Part shown: in pieces, positions 35,607-45,813 of the stretch
Position numbering within the stretch: position 1 is the first letter of the stretch
Layout: each line of letters opens with the position of its first letter
NCBI RefSeq assembly: GCF_016458275.1
Contig: NZ_JAEMHM010000004.1
Span: 124,001 to 188,000 of the forward strand
Direction of reading: 5' to 3'
DNA length: 64,000 bases
From: Geomesophilobacter sediminis
GTDB taxonomy: Bacteria; Desulfobacterota; Desulfuromonadia; Geobacterales; Geobacteraceae
Made by a program: the position numbers and the translations under genes
The notes under the pieces: generated by a model
Told to the model about the DNA's origin: nothing
What the model saw: the letters and a program-made list of their open reading frames with translations, nothing else
Databases searched by the model: none

Positions 35607-37862
35607 ATGGAAGATGCACGCATTCTTGACTTGATCATCGAGGAGTCCGGGCTCCCCCGCCCCGGTGTCCTGCAAACCATCGCCCTGCTCAACGAGGGGG
35701 GAACCGTCCCCTTCATCGCCCGCTACCGCAAGGAGCAGACCGGGGAGCTGGACGAGGTGCAGATCCGCACCATCCAGGACCTCCTTGCCTACCATCGCGA
35801 ACTCGCCGAGCGAAAAGGGACCGTCCTCAAAAGCATCGAGGAACAGGGGAAGCTCACCCCGGAGTTGAAAAGCCGGATCGACTCCTGCCGCAAGAAGACC
35901 GAGCTCGAAGACCTCTACCTCCCGTACAAACCGAAGCGCCGCACCAAGGCGACCATCGCCAAGGAGCGCGGACTGGAGCCGCTGGCCGATCTGGTCCAGG
36001 CCCAGGAGCTCATCTCCGGCAATCCGGAAGAGGCCGCCCTCCCCTTCGTGAACGAGGAGCTCGGCGTGCCGAACCCTGCCGCGGCACTTGAAGGTGCGGC
36101 GCATATCATCGCGGAACGGCTGAGCGAAGATGCCGATGCCCGTGCCATGGTACGCCGCCTTACCTGGGAGCAGGGTAGCTTCGCCTCCTCGGTCCTGGCC
36201 CAGGAACAGGACAAGGAAGGGAAGTACCAGATGTATTACGAGTACTGCGAGCCGATCCGCACCATCCCTTCGCACCGGATGCTCGCCATGCGGCGCGGCG
36301 AGAAGGAAACGATCCTGAAACTCGTCCTGGACGCCCCGGAGGAGGAGATCCTGGCCGGCCTGAAGCGGCGGCTGATCAAGGGAACGAGCATCTTCAACGC
36401 CCTTTTGGAAGCGGTGGCGGTGGATGCCTACCGGCGCCTGATCGCACCCTCGATCGAGGTGGAGCTCCGGCTGGAGGCGAAGAACAAGGCGGACGAGGCG
36501 GCCATCGAGGTCTTCGCCCAGAACCTGCGGCACCTCCTCCTGGCCGCGCCGGCCGGACAGCGGCGCGTGCTCGGGGTTGACCCGGGGTTACGGACCGGCT
36601 GCAAGCTTGCCGCGCTGGACGAGACCGGGCGTTTCCTGGAGCACACCACCATCTACCCGCACACCGGCGGGGGAAAAGCCGACGCAGCCGCGGCGGACCT
36701 GATCCGGATGGTCCGTCAGCACGACTGCAAGCTGATCGCCATCGGCAACGGCACGGCGGGGCGGGAAACGGAGGTCTTCGTGGCCGCCGAGCTGCGCAAG
36801 GCCGGCCTGCAGGCCCAGGTAGTCATGGTGAGCGAGGCCGGGGCGAGCGTTTATTCCGCGAGCGACATTGCCCGGGAAGAGTTCCCCGAGCTCGACCTGA
36901 CGGTGCGCGGCGCCATCTCGATCGGGCGCCGGTTGCAGGACCCGCTGGCGGAACTGGTGAAGATCGATCCCAAGAGCATTGGCGTCGGGCAATACCAGCA
37001 CGACGTGAACCAGTCCCTGCTCAAAAAATCGCTCGACGCGGTGGTGGAATCCTGCGTCAACTACGTCGGGGTCGACCTGAACAGCGCCTCCTGGGCGCTT
37101 CTCTCCTACGTTGCGGGCCTTTCGGAAAGCCAGGGGCGGTCCATCGTCCGCCATCGTGACGAAAACGGCGCCTTCCCCAGCCGCAAGGCCCTTCACAAGG
37201 TGCCGCGTTTCGGCGCCAAGGCCTTCGAACAGGCCGCCGGCTTCCTCCGGATCCGGGGCGGGGAGAACCCGCTCGACAACACCGCGGTGCACCCGGAGAA
37301 CTACGCGGTGGTCGAGGCGATGGCGGCCGACCTCGGCAAGAGCGTGGCCGAGCTGGTGGCGCAGCCCGAACTGTCAACGGGGATCAAGCTGGAGCGTTAC
37401 GTATCGGAACAGGCGGGCCTCCCGACCCTGAGAGACATCCTGGGCGAGCTGAAGAAGCCGGGACGCGACCCGAGGGACGAATTCAAGACGGCGACCTTCC
37501 GCGAGGACATCACCACCATCGCAGACCTGAAGGAAGGGATGATCCTGCAGGGGGTCGTGACCAACGTGGCGGCCTTCGGGGCTTTCGTCGACATCGGGGT
37601 CCACCAGGACGGCCTGGTGCACGTAAGCCAGCTGGCGCATCGTTTCATCAAGGACCCGTCCGAGGCGGTGAAGGTCGGGGAGATCGTGAAGGTGAAGGTG
37701 CTCGCGGCGGACCCGCAGCGCAAGCGGATCGCGCTGTCGATCAAGCAGGCGGAGCCGGCACCGCAACAAAAGGGGGCCCAGCAACAAAAAACGCCGCCCC
37801 CTCCGAAGGAGAAACTCTCGGAGAAGGCGGCGTGGGAAAAGGCGGGGTTCAGGGTTAAATAA
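35607..37862 (+). CDS. tex: Tex family RNA-binding transcription accessory protein
   Basis: A 751-residue protein of the Tex/Spt6-like family. Ordered parts are the N-terminal helical domain (MEDARILDLIIEESGLP...FIARYRKEQTGELDE), the central YqgF-like RNase H fold (LGVDPGLRTGCKLAALDETG), the helix-hairpin-helix core (SAGxASWALLSYVAGL-like NSASWALLSYVAGLSESQGRSIVRHR, KVPRFGAKAFEQAAGFLRI) and a C-terminal S1 domain (GMILQGVVTNVAAFGAFVDIGVHQDGLVHVSQLAHRF). The length is normal. The ribosome site is GGAGG, 13 bases upstream. It stands alone on the plus strand. Confidence 0.97.
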   Translation: MEDARILDLIIEESGLPRPGVLQTIALLNEGGTVPFIARYRKEQTGELDEVQIRTIQDLLAYHRELAERKGTVLKSIEEQGKLTPELKSRIDSCRKKTELEDLYLPYKPKRRTKATIAKERGLEPLADLVQAQELISGNPEEAALPFVNEELGVPNPAAALEGAAHIIAERLSEDADARAMVRRLTWEQGSFASSVLAQEQDKEGKYQMYYEYCEPIRTIPSHRMLAMRRGEKETILKLVLDAPEEEILAGLKRRLIKGTSIFNALLEAVAVDAYRRLIAPSIEVELRLEAKNKADEAAIEVFAQNLRHLLLAAPAGQRRVLGVDPGLRTGCKLAALDETGRFLEHTTIYPHTGGGKADAAAADLIRMVRQHDCKLIAIGNGTAGRETEVFVAAELRKAGLQAQVVMVSEAGASVYSASDIAREEFPELDLTVRGAISIGRRLQDPLAELVKIDPKSIGVGQYQHDVNQSLLKKSLDAVVESCVNYVGVDLNSASWALLSYVAGLSESQGRSIVRHRDENGAFPSRKALHKVPRFGAKAFEQAAGFLRIRGGENPLDNTAVHPENYAVVEAMAADLGKSVAELVAQPELSTGIKLERYVSEQAGLPTLRDILGELKKPGRDPRDEFKTATFREDITTIADLKEGMILQGVVTNVAAFGAFVDIGVHQDGLVHVSQLAHRFIKDPSEAVKVGEIVKVKVLAADPQRKRIALSIKQAEPAPQQKGAQQQKTPPPPKEKLSEKAAWEKAGFRVK

Positions 37863-38031
37863 TCGGCGGTCGGGCGGGCAGGGATCGGGGACCGGGGAGC
37901 CCCATCCTCGCCCTGCCCGTCGCAAGCCGGGCTCTGGCACGCGACCTTGATGGAGAGGGAACGTATGGGGAGGGTGGGAACAAGATAATTGGACCTGCCC
38001 TGAACCTACCTCCCACGGCCCCGACTGCGGT

Positions 38032-38469
38032 TTATGCGCAGCGGAGCAGCTTCTTGCCGCACTTGAAGACGACTTCGATCTTGCCGGGGTTCGTGGCGGC
38101 AATGACGCCGGTGCCGAACGACGGGTGGGCGATCAGGGTGTTGGTCTTGAATTTCCCGTCCATCCGGTAGGGAACGGCATGGTCGGGATCGAGGGGACGG
38201 ATCAACTCCTCCCAGATCTCCTCGTCGGACGGTCCCGCGACCTTGGCGCGCGAGGTCCTCGGAGCCGCGCTGCGGGTTGAAGCGGCAGCTTTCGGCGCCG
38301 GTGACTTGGCGGCCTTGGTCGGACGGTGGTTGTGCTCGCTGCCGCAGGTGTTGCACTTTACCCGCACCACTTCACCCGCCACCATGGCGATGATCGTGTG
38401 GTTCAAAAGGGCTTTGCAGCGGGTGCATTGCGATTCTACGGTGTCTCCTGCCGAAAGGGGTCGTTGCAT
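38032..38469 (-). CDS. Zinc-ribbon protein of unknown function
   Basis: A 145-residue protein with an N-terminal zinc ribbon (CTRCKALLNHTIIAMVAGEVVRVKCNTCGSEHNHRP), a Lys/Ala/Pro-rich linker and a C-terminal segment (TLIAHPSFGTGVIAATNPGKIEVVFKCGKKLLRC) resembling CarD- or KOW-like beta domains. Zinc ribbon plus basic linker suggests nucleic acid or polymerase contact, but no family name is recognised. CGGAGGATAA precedes the ATG. It lies between tex and PAP2, with a terminator upstream. Confidence 0.8.
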   Translation of the reverse strand: MQRPLSAGDTVESQCTRCKALLNHTIIAMVAGEVVRVKCNTCGSEHNHRPTKAAKSPAPKAAASTRSAAPRTSRAKVAGPSDEEIWEELIRPLDPDHAVPYRMDGKFKTNTLIAHPSFGTGVIAATNPGKIEVVFKCGKKLLRCA

Positions 38470-38492
38470 TTATCCTCCGAAAACGAATGAGC

Positions 38493-38530
38493 AAAGAAAA
38501 AGGGTCTAACCGTGTGCGGCTAAACCCTTT
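38493..38530 (-). terminator. Terminator downstream of the PAP2 gene
   Basis: Imperfect inverted repeat AAAGGGTTTAGCCG/CGGTTAGACCCTTT (12 of 14 pairs) followed on the minus strand by TTCTTTGC, about 140 bases after the PAP2 stop and just before the zinc-ribbon start. Confidence 0.7.
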
Positions 38531-38669
38531 CCTTGCGTACTATGAAGCGGGGCCACTTCACCCGCAGGCTTGGTTTAAGCATCTCATCAGGGGTCAAAAG
38601 TATTGCTGAAATATAAGTGATTTCAGCGGAATATGCAAGGGAAAAGGCCTTTTAGCGCAGATCTCCAGT

Positions 38670-39314
38670 TTATGCCGCGGAGGGGGCCTTTCTCCCACAG
38701 ATCGCAGCGTGGACCAGCGCCTCCACCACGATCCCAAGATAGCACCCGGCCACGATATCGCTCAGGAAATGGTAGCCGGTCAGGATCAGGGCCACCGACG
38801 TCACCAGAGCAAGAAGCAGCGCCGGAATCCGGGCCACCGGGAAGAAGCGCACCAGCAGGGCAAGCAGCGCTACCAGGACCAGCATGTGCCCGGAAGGAAA
38901 CGCATCATACCCCCACCGGTTCTGGAACCAGTAAAAACCATAGAGATCGGGGTTCTTCAGCCAGAGGCGGTTGTTCAGCCTGCCGAACAACGGCTTAAGC
39001 AGCGCCTTCGCCACAAAGGAGGCCGGAGCGTCCCAACTGGCCAGGAGCAAAAAGTCGTTAAGGTTATCGACGTGCCCCTTCCGGAGCCGAACCAAACGGA
39101 GGCAGCACGCCCCCACGCTGACCAGGAGAACCAGATGCAGCAAAAGGTCCGGCATCCGTCCCGTGGTCACCGCCCAAGCGGGATTTCGGATAAAGGTTTC
39201 CTTCACCCAAAGCGCCACGGGCAGATCGATGAACCGGGCACAGAGAGCGGTGAGCACCGCCACGAGGAAGAAGCTGGCGATCCATTTTTGGGAGGTGCGG
39301 GAGAGGTCGGTCAT
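38670..39314 (-). CDS. PAP2-family membrane phosphatase
   Basis: A lipid or sugar phosphate phosphatase of the PAP2 superfamily. The protein of about 214 residues (ATG at 39314) has five to six membrane segments and the active-site pieces KALLKPLFGR, FPSGHM and YHFLSDIVAG, which carry the catalytic His and Asp. PAP2 enzymes dephosphorylate undecaprenyl pyrophosphate, phosphatidic acid or similar lipids. Starts 15 codons upstream exist but lack support. Neighbours do not narrow the substrate. Confidence 0.88.
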   Translation of the reverse strand: MTDLSRTSQKWIASFFLVAVLTALCARFIDLPVALWVKETFIRNPAWAVTTGRMPDLLLHLVLLVSVGACCLRLVRLRKGHVDNLNDFLLLASWDAPASFVAKALLKPLFGRLNNRLWLKNPDLYGFYWFQNRWGYDAFPSGHMLVLVALLALLVRFFPVARIPALLLALVTSVALILTGYHFLSDIVAGCYLGIVVEALVHAAICGRKAPSAA

Positions 39315-39700
39315 CCTGATCCTGGACTGCAGGTGGTTTACCGCGCGGCTAAGCCGCACCGGCGCTGGAGGCTGGAGATCCCGAATGTACCATAGAGTGC
39401 TGTCAATTTGAAGGAGGTTGCAGGCAGGGACTCAAGCATGCAGCACTTTTGCAATCCCTGGATGAGTCGAGGTATTTTCCAACAGACAGAACCAGCCTAA
39501 TCACCTCAGCTCAAAACGTCGACAAACCACTGACATTGGTACAAAAGGGCCGGCCTGAAGGTCTTCTTTTATGGCACAGGCGCTGGCAGTTGGTAAGTCA
39601 TAGAAATTCCAATGACATCGCACGAGGAACAAATACAGCCATTCACCACTGGCTCTGCGGTATAATGGCCGTCAGAGTACCTACAATGACAGGAGGAGTT
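39315..39700. other. Intergenic stretch between PAP2 and the DUF3332 gene
   Basis: Nearly 390 bases with no recognised gene between two divergently transcribed genes. A perfect TATAAT at 39661-39666, about 35 bases before the DUF3332 start, is a candidate -10 box, but no matching -35 box is present at the normal spacing. Nothing else was recognised. Confidence 0.5.
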
Positions 39701-40234
39701 ATGAAACGCATCATCTCAGCAGTACTTGCAATGGCCGTCGCCCTGACGTCACTCCAGGGATGCTATGGCAAGATGGCCCTCACCCGGAAGGTCTACCGCA
39801 TCAACGGCGAAGTCCAGAACAAATACCTGCGCAGCCTCGTCTCGTGGGTGTTCATCATCGTCCCGGTCTACGGGGTCTCCGCACTGGTCGACTTCATCGT
39901 CTTCAATACCATCGAGTTCTGGAGCGGGTCCAACCCGATCGGCGCGACCGAGAAGGATTTCCAGTATGCCGAAAACGGCGAGCGGTTCCAGATCAAGGCA
40001 CGCAAAAGCGGCGACGTCGTCACCTACGTCATCGACCACTACCGCGGATCGACCTACCTGGACACCATGGCCATCAACTGGAACGTGAAAAACGGCAACT
40101 CCGCAGCAACCATGAGCCAGGCCGGCAAGGTGACGGAGTTCCAGGCGACCCTCAAGAAGGGAGGGGTTGAAGTAGCCAGCAGCTCCGAGGTGGCCGGCAG
40201 CCGGGTCCCGGAAACGGTGGCGTTCTACAAGTAA
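39701..40234 (+). CDS. DUF3332-family lipoprotein
   Basis: A 177-residue exported protein starting MKRIISAVLAMAVALTSLQGC, a lipoprotein signal with lipobox LQGC. A single membrane-spanning segment follows (about 50-70: SWVFIIVPVYGVSALVDFIVF), then a beta-rich domain with ATEKDFQYAENGERFQIKARK. These features match DUF3332. AGGAGGAGTT precedes the ATG at 39701. The function is unknown. A strong terminator follows. Confidence 0.85.
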   Translation: MKRIISAVLAMAVALTSLQGCYGKMALTRKVYRINGEVQNKYLRSLVSWVFIIVPVYGVSALVDFIVFNTIEFWSGSNPIGATEKDFQYAENGERFQIKARKSGDVVTYVIDHYRGSTYLDTMAINWNVKNGNSAATMSQAGKVTEFQATLKKGGVEVASSSEVAGSRVPETVAFYK

Positions 40235-40257
40235 TCGCCCCGGCAGCAGGTAACGAC

Positions 40258-40296
40258 AAAAGAGGCAGCCACGGGAAAACCTGGGCTGCCTCTTTT
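40258..40296 (+). terminator. Terminator of the DUF3332 gene
   Basis: A 13-base-pair stem (AAAAGAGGCAGCC at 40258-40270 against 40284-40296) ends in TTTTGTT on the plus strand. It lies 24 bases past the stop and can also serve the minus strand. Confidence 0.9.
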
Positions 40297-40434
40297 GTTA
40301 TCGGCATCAGCGTGGCGAGGCGGGCACCCCCCGCCAGGGATGGTCGGCGGAGGTGGCTATCCTGCGTCTGAGGATTTGACGGGCGCAGCATGCCGCGCCC
40401 CTGCGGTAACGGCCGCCACGTCCCGAAGCAGGGA

Positions 40435-43400
40435 TCAACCTGGCAGCGCACCGAGTTTGCGCCCGACGTAGTCGAGGAAGGTGTCGGAAGTAAAGGGCTT
40501 TCGCAGCAGATCGCCGGAAGACCACTTCATCTGGTCGCCTGCCGCCACATCTTCGGCATATCCCGACATGTAGAGCACCGGTAATTCCGGACGAATCTGC
40601 ACCAGCGTGGCGTAGAGTTCCGGCCCGTTCATCTGCGGCATGACCACATCGGTTACCAGCAGATCGATCCGCTCTTGGGTCTCATGAACCAGCTCGATCG
40701 CCTGCAGCGGTTGCTCCGCGACCAGGACCTGGTAGCCCGCCGACGCCAGAAGCTCCACGGCCATCTCGCGGATCATTTCGTTGTCCTCGACCACCAGCAC
40801 GGTCCCCTGCGCCCCTTCCCGACGACGCACCGGTGCCGGTTCCGGTGCCGGCTTCGCGGCACCGGCGGCGGCCGGAAGGTAGATATCGAAGGTGCTCCCC
40901 TCCCCTACCCGGCTTTGTACCTCGATGTACCCCTCGTGCTGCTTCACGATGCCGTAGATGGTGGCCAGACCGAGGCCGGTTCCCTCGCCGACCGGCTTGG
41001 TGGTGAAAAACGGCTCGAAGATGTGCTGCAGGGTGTTCTCGTCCATGCCGCAGCCGTTGTCGGAAAAGCTCAAGTGGCAGTAGGTCCCGACCTTGAGCCC
41101 GGGGCGGGGGCGGACGAACCCTTTTTCCAGCTCCTTGCGTTCGCTGCGGACGGTGACCGTTCCGTTGCCCCGGATCGCGTCCTGGGCGTTCACCACGAGG
41201 TTCAACAGGATCTGTTCGAGCTGCCCCCGGTCGGCGTTGACCTCCAGCGGCTCGGGGCTGAGCTCGAGATCGACCACGATGCTCTCGCGCACGGTCCGGG
41301 TGATGATCTCCTCGAAGGAACGAACCACTTCGTTCAGGTCGAGGACCTCCTTGTGCAGCATCTGTTTGCGGCCGAAGCTCAAAAGCTTCTGGGTCAGTTC
41401 TTTCGCCTTGAGGGCGGCGGAGGCGATCCCATCGGCTTTTTTCATCTGTTTCTCGTCGGTGACCGTCGTTCTGAGCAGCCCGGCGTAGACCAGGATCGGC
41501 GTCAGCAGATTGTTGAAGTCGTGCGCCACCCCGGCGGCGAGCTGCCCGATGGCATCGATCTTCTGGACGTGGAGGAGCTGCTCCTCCAAGCGCTTTCGGT
41601 TTTCGTCCCCCCGGGACCGCTCGATGGCCAGGCTCGCCAGGTGCGCCGCCGATTCGATGAGGGCGATCTCCTCGGGGCCGGGCGCCTTCGGCTCGCGGTT
41701 GTAGATGGCGAAGGTGCCGATGAGCTTGCCGTCGGAGGCCAGGATCGGCTCGGACCAGCAGGCACGCAGCCCGGCGTCCAGAACCGGCTGGAATCCCTTC
41801 CAGTGCGGGTGTCCCACGACATCCTCGACCACCACCCTTTTCTTCAAAAAGGCGGCGGTGCCGCAACTTCCGACCCCCATGCCGATCAGGATGCCGTCCA
41901 CGGCCTTGTTGTAGAAGTCGGGGAGGCTTGGGGCCGCGCCATGGCGCAGGCGCCCCTTGTCCTCGTCAAAGAGCAGGACCGAGCAAAGCGCGCCGGGGCT
42001 TTGCTGCTCGACGAAGCGGACGATGGCATTGAGGAGATCCGGCAGGCCGCCCCCGGTGGCCAGCTCCTCGAGGATCTTGAGCCGGTCCTGTTCGCGACGC
42101 TCGCTTTGTTTGCGCTGAGTGATGTCACGGGCGATGTTCAGGACCAGGGGGCGGGAGTCGGAGGTCATGTTGAGGGAATGCACCTCCACCGGAACGGAGC
42201 CCCCCTCCTTGGTCTGGAAGGCGGATTCGTAGCTGATCGAATCCCGCTCCTTGAGCAGATCCATGGCAAAGGCGAATTCGCGGGCGGACTCCTCGGTGAC
42301 GATATCCTGCAGCTTCATCCGGGAGAGCTCTTCGTTGCTGAAACCGGTCATCTGGCAGAGCGCCGGATTGAACTGGATGAGCTTCCCTGTGGTTTCGGTC
42401 TGGACGATGGCGTCGTTGGCCGCTTCCATCAAGGCCGCCTTGACCTTGAGCTGCTCCTGCTGCCCCTCGACCAGGGCAATGGTGAATTTGAGCCGGTCCA
42501 GATGGCGCAGGATGAGCCGGGTGAGGTAGCCCAGGATGAACGATATCGCGACGGTAAGCAGGAGCTGCTGGAGGGCGCGGCGCTCCCAGGGCGCGAGGAC
42601 CTCCGCCTCACTCACCGAGACCAGGGAGACCACGGGAAAACGCTTGAGCCTTTGGTAGGCGACGATGCGGGCCTTGCCGTCGAGAGCACCCCGGTCGACC
42701 CGGTACGAGCCGGAGGGAGCGACGGGAAGCTTGTCGCGAAACAGGACCGAGTTACCCATGTCAACGTCGAAGACGTTTTTGATCATCGGCTCGCAGACCA
42801 GCGGAGCCCCGTCGTTTCGGACCAGCGCGATCCGGCCGCTGGGCCCAAGACTCGCCGAAGTGAAGAAGCTCTGGAAGTAACCGACCTCGAAGGCGACCGC
42901 CGCAATGCCGGAGAAAGGTTCCCCGGGGCGGCTCATCGGGCGCATCAGGTTGAAACGCCAGCGGTTCACCAGCCGGCTCATCACCGGCTTGCTGATGGTC
43001 AGCTCGGCCTCGGGGTGGTGCAGGTAGAACTGGAAATACTCCCGGTCCACGACCGAGATCGGCCGGGGGGGGAACTCATTGGAGTTGCTGTACATGGTGC
43101 CGTTCTTGTCGACCAGAAAGAGTGCACCGATCTGCGGCGAGTCGGCCGCCTGGCGCCGCAGTTCCAGGAAAAGCTCCTGGGTGCCGAGAGCCCGCTCCTT
43201 GGACTCCCGCTTCATGTCGTACAACAGATCGCGCAGCACGCGGTCGGATTCCGCGAAGGCGCTCTCGCTGTGCTCGGCCAGGGCCCGGGCATAGCCGGTC
43301 ACATTGTGCTCGGCGGTGACGAGGGCCGCCTTGCGGTCGGAGATGATGCTCCAGGCGGAAAAGCAGAACAGGGCGACGATGATGAGCTCGACGAAGAGCC

Positions 43401-43440
43401 GGATCCGGTACTTGAACTGGTCGATGTTGAAATCGTGCAT
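40435..43440 (-). CDS. Hybrid sensor histidine kinase (Cache, PAS, GAF, HisKA, HATPase, receiver)
   Basis: A 1001-residue membrane sensor. Membrane segments at about 16-33 and 289-312 flank a periplasmic Cache-type domain ([20 protein letters not shown]...ISKPVMSRL). Next come a PAS domain (about 335-445), a GAF domain (465-610), HisKA with H640 in GVAHDFNN, HATPase with [15 protein letters not shown] and GEGTGLGL, and a C-terminal receiver with LVVEDNE and [13 protein letters not shown]. Such proteins phosphorylate their own receiver and often feed a phosphorelay. No separate phosphotransfer or output gene is adjacent. All motifs appear intact. Confidence 0.94.
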   Translation of the reverse strand: MHDFNIDQFKYRIRLFVELIIVALFCFSAWSIISDRKAALVTAEHNVTGYARALAEHSESAFAESDRVLRDLLYDMKRESKERALGTQELFLELRRQAADSPQIGALFLVDKNGTMYSNSNEFPPRPISVVDREYFQFYLHHPEAELTISKPVMSRLVNRWRFNLMRPMSRPGEPFSGIAAVAFEVGYFQSFFTSASLGPSGRIALVRNDGAPLVCEPMIKNVFDVDMGNSVLFRDKLPVAPSGSYRVDRGALDGKARIVAYQRLKRFPVVSLVSVSEAEVLAPWERRALQQLLLTVAISFILGYLTRLILRHLDRLKFTIALVEGQQEQLKVKAALMEAANDAIVQTETTGKLIQFNPALCQMTGFSNEELSRMKLQDIVTEESAREFAFAMDLLKERDSISYESAFQTKEGGSVPVEVHSLNMTSDSRPLVLNIARDITQRKQSERREQDRLKILEELATGGGLPDLLNAIVRFVEQQSPGALCSVLLFDEDKGRLRHGAAPSLPDFYNKAVDGILIGMGVGSCGTAAFLKKRVVVEDVVGHPHWKGFQPVLDAGLRACWSEPILASDGKLIGTFAIYNREPKAPGPEEIALIESAAHLASLAIERSRGDENRKRLEEQLLHVQKIDAIGQLAAGVAHDFNNLLTPILVYAGLLRTTVTDEKQMKKADGIASAALKAKELTQKLLSFGRKQMLHKEVLDLNEVVRSFEEIITRTVRESIVVDLELSPEPLEVNADRGQLEQILLNLVVNAQDAIRGNGTVTVRSERKELEKGFVRPRPGLKVGTYCHLSFSDNGCGMDENTLQHIFEPFFTTKPVGEGTGLGLATIYGIVKQHEGYIEVQSRVGEGSTFDIYLPAAAGAAKPAPEPAPVRRREGAQGTVLVVEDNEMIREMAVELLASAGYQVLVAEQPLQAIELVHETQERIDLLVTDVVMPQMNGPELYATLVQIRPELPVLYMSGYAEDVAAGDQMKWSSGDLLRKPFTSDTFLDYVGRKLGALPG

Positions 43441-43542
43441 ACAGCGCTTATCTCACTTTGGGCATCATGTTCAGGGCAAAGGGTATCCGGAGTAGAGAAG
43501 GCATTTCTCGTCCGTTACCCGACCAGCCGGACGGTCTCCCCA

Positions 43543-43782
43543 TCAGGTTCGGGTATGGAAAGACGTAGTTGGTGGGGGAGGCGGCGCAGGGGTGGTGGAT
43601 TTCGCGCAGGCCGTCTCCGACGGAACCGGGGGCGGGTTCCACATCCCCTGGAACAGATCGGAGGGAAGTCGGAAATGACGCGTCGTGCTGCAGCGGGGCC
43701 TGACCGCGGCGGGGCGTTGGGGCACGGAGGAGCAGCCGGCCAAGATGCAAACGAACAAGATGGTGCCGATCAAGCTCCGCAC
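43543..43782 (-). CDS. Small lipoprotein
   Basis: A 79-residue protein from the GTG at 43782, with AGGAGGGG about ten bases before it (an earlier GTG at 43794 overlaps that site). The N-terminus (RSLIGTILFVCILAGCSS) is a lipoprotein signal with lipobox ILAGC. The mature part is proline-rich with a PPPPP run and no recognised domain. It lies 100 bases upstream of the hybrid kinase on the same strand, so joint expression is possible. Confidence 0.6.
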   Translation of the reverse strand: MRSLIGTILFVCILAGCSSVPQRPAAVRPRCSTTRHFRLPSDLFQGMWNPPPVPSETACAKSTTPAPPPPPTTSFHTRT

Positions 43783-44153
43783 CTTCTGAGTCACCCCTCC
43801 TCTTCACCCAACGATTAGGAAACCAAAACCGCTGCAGTATCGTCTACGGCCGCACTTTTTGTCAACAAAAGATCGGAAAAACACCGAAATGGCTTTATGT
43901 AGATGATGGGATACCGGAGGAAAATAATTGTGGCTTGCGATCTTCCGGAACCAGAGGCAGGTGGTCGATTTGCGGTTTATGACGCCACTTCTACGCCAAG
44001 CTGGCGCAGGGCGGAGCATTATACGGTTTGAGGAGGGACTGTCGGGCGGGCCAGAGGAGAGTCCTGTGTGGACGAGAGGGGTGAGTCGGTACTGGTACCC
44101 GGTGCCGATCGAGGGCGAGCGAGGCGGGGGCTCGGACTCCTTTGTGCAGGACC
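43783..44153. other. Intergenic stretch, nothing recognised
   Basis: About 370 bases with only overlapping short frames on both strands. No RNA gene, terminator or family similarity was recognised. Confidence 0.45.
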
Positions 44154-44285
44154 TTACTCCGGGGTGGCCTGAGCCGATCCCACCGTCGCTGCCGATGGAT
44201 CCGGAGCATTGCGATTGTTTTGATCATGTTCGCACGTTTTGGAGTCGAACGAGGAATAGGTCCCGCATCGGATACAAACGCTCAT
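44154..44285 (-). CDS. Possible 43-residue cysteine-containing protein
   Basis: A short frame starting MSVCIRCGTYSSFDSKTCEHDQ, with GGTG six bases before the ATG. The CxxC and later Cys and His could bind zinc. There is no similarity I can name and the coding evidence is weak; it could be chance. Confidence 0.3.
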   Translation of the reverse strand: MSVCIRCGTYSSFDSKTCEHDQNNRNAPDPSAATVGSAQATPE

Positions 44286-44605
44286 GGGTTCACCACGGTA
44301 AGGGAAAAAGCAGAAATGAGGTAAAGGGCGAAGTTGCGGTGCCAGGATACCTGCATCCCGACTCGAAGACAAGTTAAAGTGGGGTGAACTTTAGGTCCCG
44401 GCAAGGTGATAGGGACCACCGCGTTGAGAGGCAGATTCCCGGGACCAAACCAAGCCATCTGGGCCGCTTGAACGGGAAAAGCCAAGCTTCATGGGCACGA
44501 AGCCGCAAAAGCGGTGTACTCCGATGCGGCGTAAACCGATCAAGCGCCGGAGGAATTCATGCGTTTTTTCCAGGAAGGGGCCGGTCTTACGCCGGGGCAG
44601 GGAAG

Positions 44606-44935
44606 CTATATCTGACAGTTGGGGGGGATGTTTTCGGGATTCCAAGGCCCGACGACATGCAGGATGACTCCGGTCTGCCGGAAGGGAGACTTCGAGAGAC
44701 ATATCGTGGCCCGGTGCCCGGCCAAGCCACCTCGCCCGGATATATACGGGAAAGTTCCTTTCTCATATCTATGCCAGGATTCGCAGTAAGAACACCAGAA
44801 GTGGAAATTGGTGGCATCGTCTTCGTAGGCTCTTACTATCGGAAGAACTCGACCTTTGCTTTCTCCGATGTCGATGACTTCCGGATCAGAAGCGAAGTAA
44901 GACATAAGTTGCGACTTTGACAGTTTTCTGCCCAT
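44606..44935 (-). CDS. Small zinc-finger-like protein
   Basis: A 109-residue protein from the ATG at 44935 (GGTGGGG in front). The middle has FHFWCSYCESWHRY followed by GHRATICLSKSPFRQTG, a Cys/His arrangement like small zinc-binding proteins on mobile elements. The N-terminal part (SKSQLMSYFASDPEVIDIGESKGRVLP) has ordinary composition. No close neighbour on the same strand explains it. Function unknown; the gene is plausible but not certain. Confidence 0.5.
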   Translation of the reverse strand: MGRKLSKSQLMSYFASDPEVIDIGESKGRVLPIVRAYEDDATNFHFWCSYCESWHRYEKGTFPYISGRGGLAGHRATICLSKSPFRQTGVILHVVGPWNPENIPPNCQI

Positions 44936-45333
44936 ACCCCACCACACTCCTGCACGTTGATGCTTGCACTTCATACATATGACAATCAGGAAACATTTTC
45001 AAGCTTCTGTAACAATTTTCACATGAATGTAACATTATACTCTGCCAATAGTCACCGGAGCTGCGCGGAGCCTTCCCAGAGCGGCAGATTACATTTGCCA
45101 TTCTTCATCAACATTCTTTGCTGGGATGTCACACCACTTTTACAATTCTCGCCTATAGTAGCTCCCCAACAAAGACCGGACCCCAGAAGGACAATTTGCG
45201 ACAACATCGCCCCTACCCCAGCACATAGGGGCGCAAACGGTCATTTCCTCCCTTGAGCGCATCGGCGCTGAATGACACTGAGAGCAGATTGCCATCCTCG
45301 ATTTGTCGCACCCGCAACACACGGAGGTGGAGC
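44936..45333. other. AT-richer intergenic stretch before the STAS gene
   Basis: Almost 400 bases, lower in GC than the surroundings around 44960-45180, with no recognised gene. It should hold the promoter of the STAS gene, but no convincing -35/-10 pair was found. Confidence 0.4.
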
Positions 45334-45675
45334 ATGAATGGAGATGCAGCTGACGGGATACAACAGGACTATTTTGCTTTGGAAGGAAATATCGGCGGGC
45401 ACTCGGAGCGGCTGCTCAAGGATCTCCCGGCCCGCGTAAGCCAATCTTCGGTCCGCTTCGACTTCACCCGGGCCGGCAAGATCGATTCGATGGGGCTCAC
45501 CTTGCTCCTCCGTTGCTTCAAGGAGATCCGCGAGACCAAGAACGCGGAGATCCTGGTGGAGGGGTTGACCCCGATGCACAGCACTCTCTTCCGGATGACC
45601 GGTGTCTTCCTCCTGGCAAGCATGGTGGAAACGAAAAGAGGGGCCCGCACTAACGCGCCCCCCTCTTTCGGGTAA
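45334..45675 (+). CDS. STAS-domain anti-sigma-factor antagonist-like protein
   Basis: A 113-residue single-domain STAS protein (LEGNIGGHSERLLKDLPARV, VRFDFTRAGKIDSMGLTLLLRCFKEI, ILVEGLTPMHSTLFRMTGV). The DSMG turn places a serine where antagonist proteins are phosphorylated. Family proteins bind anti-sigma kinases in partner-switching. GGAGGTGGAGC precedes the ATG at 45334. The last 15 or so codons run through a terminator-like hairpin, so the C-terminal tail is unusual. No kinase or phosphatase partner is adjacent. Confidence 0.82.
   Translation: MNGDAADGIQQDYFALEGNIGGHSERLLKDLPARVSQSSVRFDFTRAGKIDSMGLTLLLRCFKEIRETKNAEILVEGLTPMHSTLFRMTGVFLLASMVETKRGARTNAPPSFG
45634..45668 (-). terminator. 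Hairpin overlapping the end of the STAS gene
   Basis: AAAGAGGGG (45635-45643) pairs with CCCCTCTTT (45660-45668). On the minus strand it is followed by TCGTTTCC, so it could end the transcript of the minus-strand zinc-ribbon gene at 45814-46047. It lies inside the 3' coding part of the STAS gene. Confidence 0.55.
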
Positions 45676-45813
45676 AGCCCCACCGAAAAGTTTCCCAAGG
45701 GAAGCAGAGGAAGACGTTCTCTTTTGAAAGGACCCCGCAACGCCCCGCCAACGACCCGAACCTTTTCCTCTGCGCACTTTTCCGTCCCCGGCGGTACGCT
45801 CCCGCCGGTGCTT

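Noticed and set aside
40675-43818. A 1047-codon open frame on the plus strand
   Set aside because: It lies opposite the hybrid kinase, whose domains are all clear; the frame is a product of high third-position GC.
44384-44920. A possible GEMM-like or other riboswitch and a 178-codon plus-strand frame
   Set aside because: A few bases such as GGGCACGAAGCC resemble a GEMM core, but the second helix and 3' part do not fit, and the frame has no similarity to any family.
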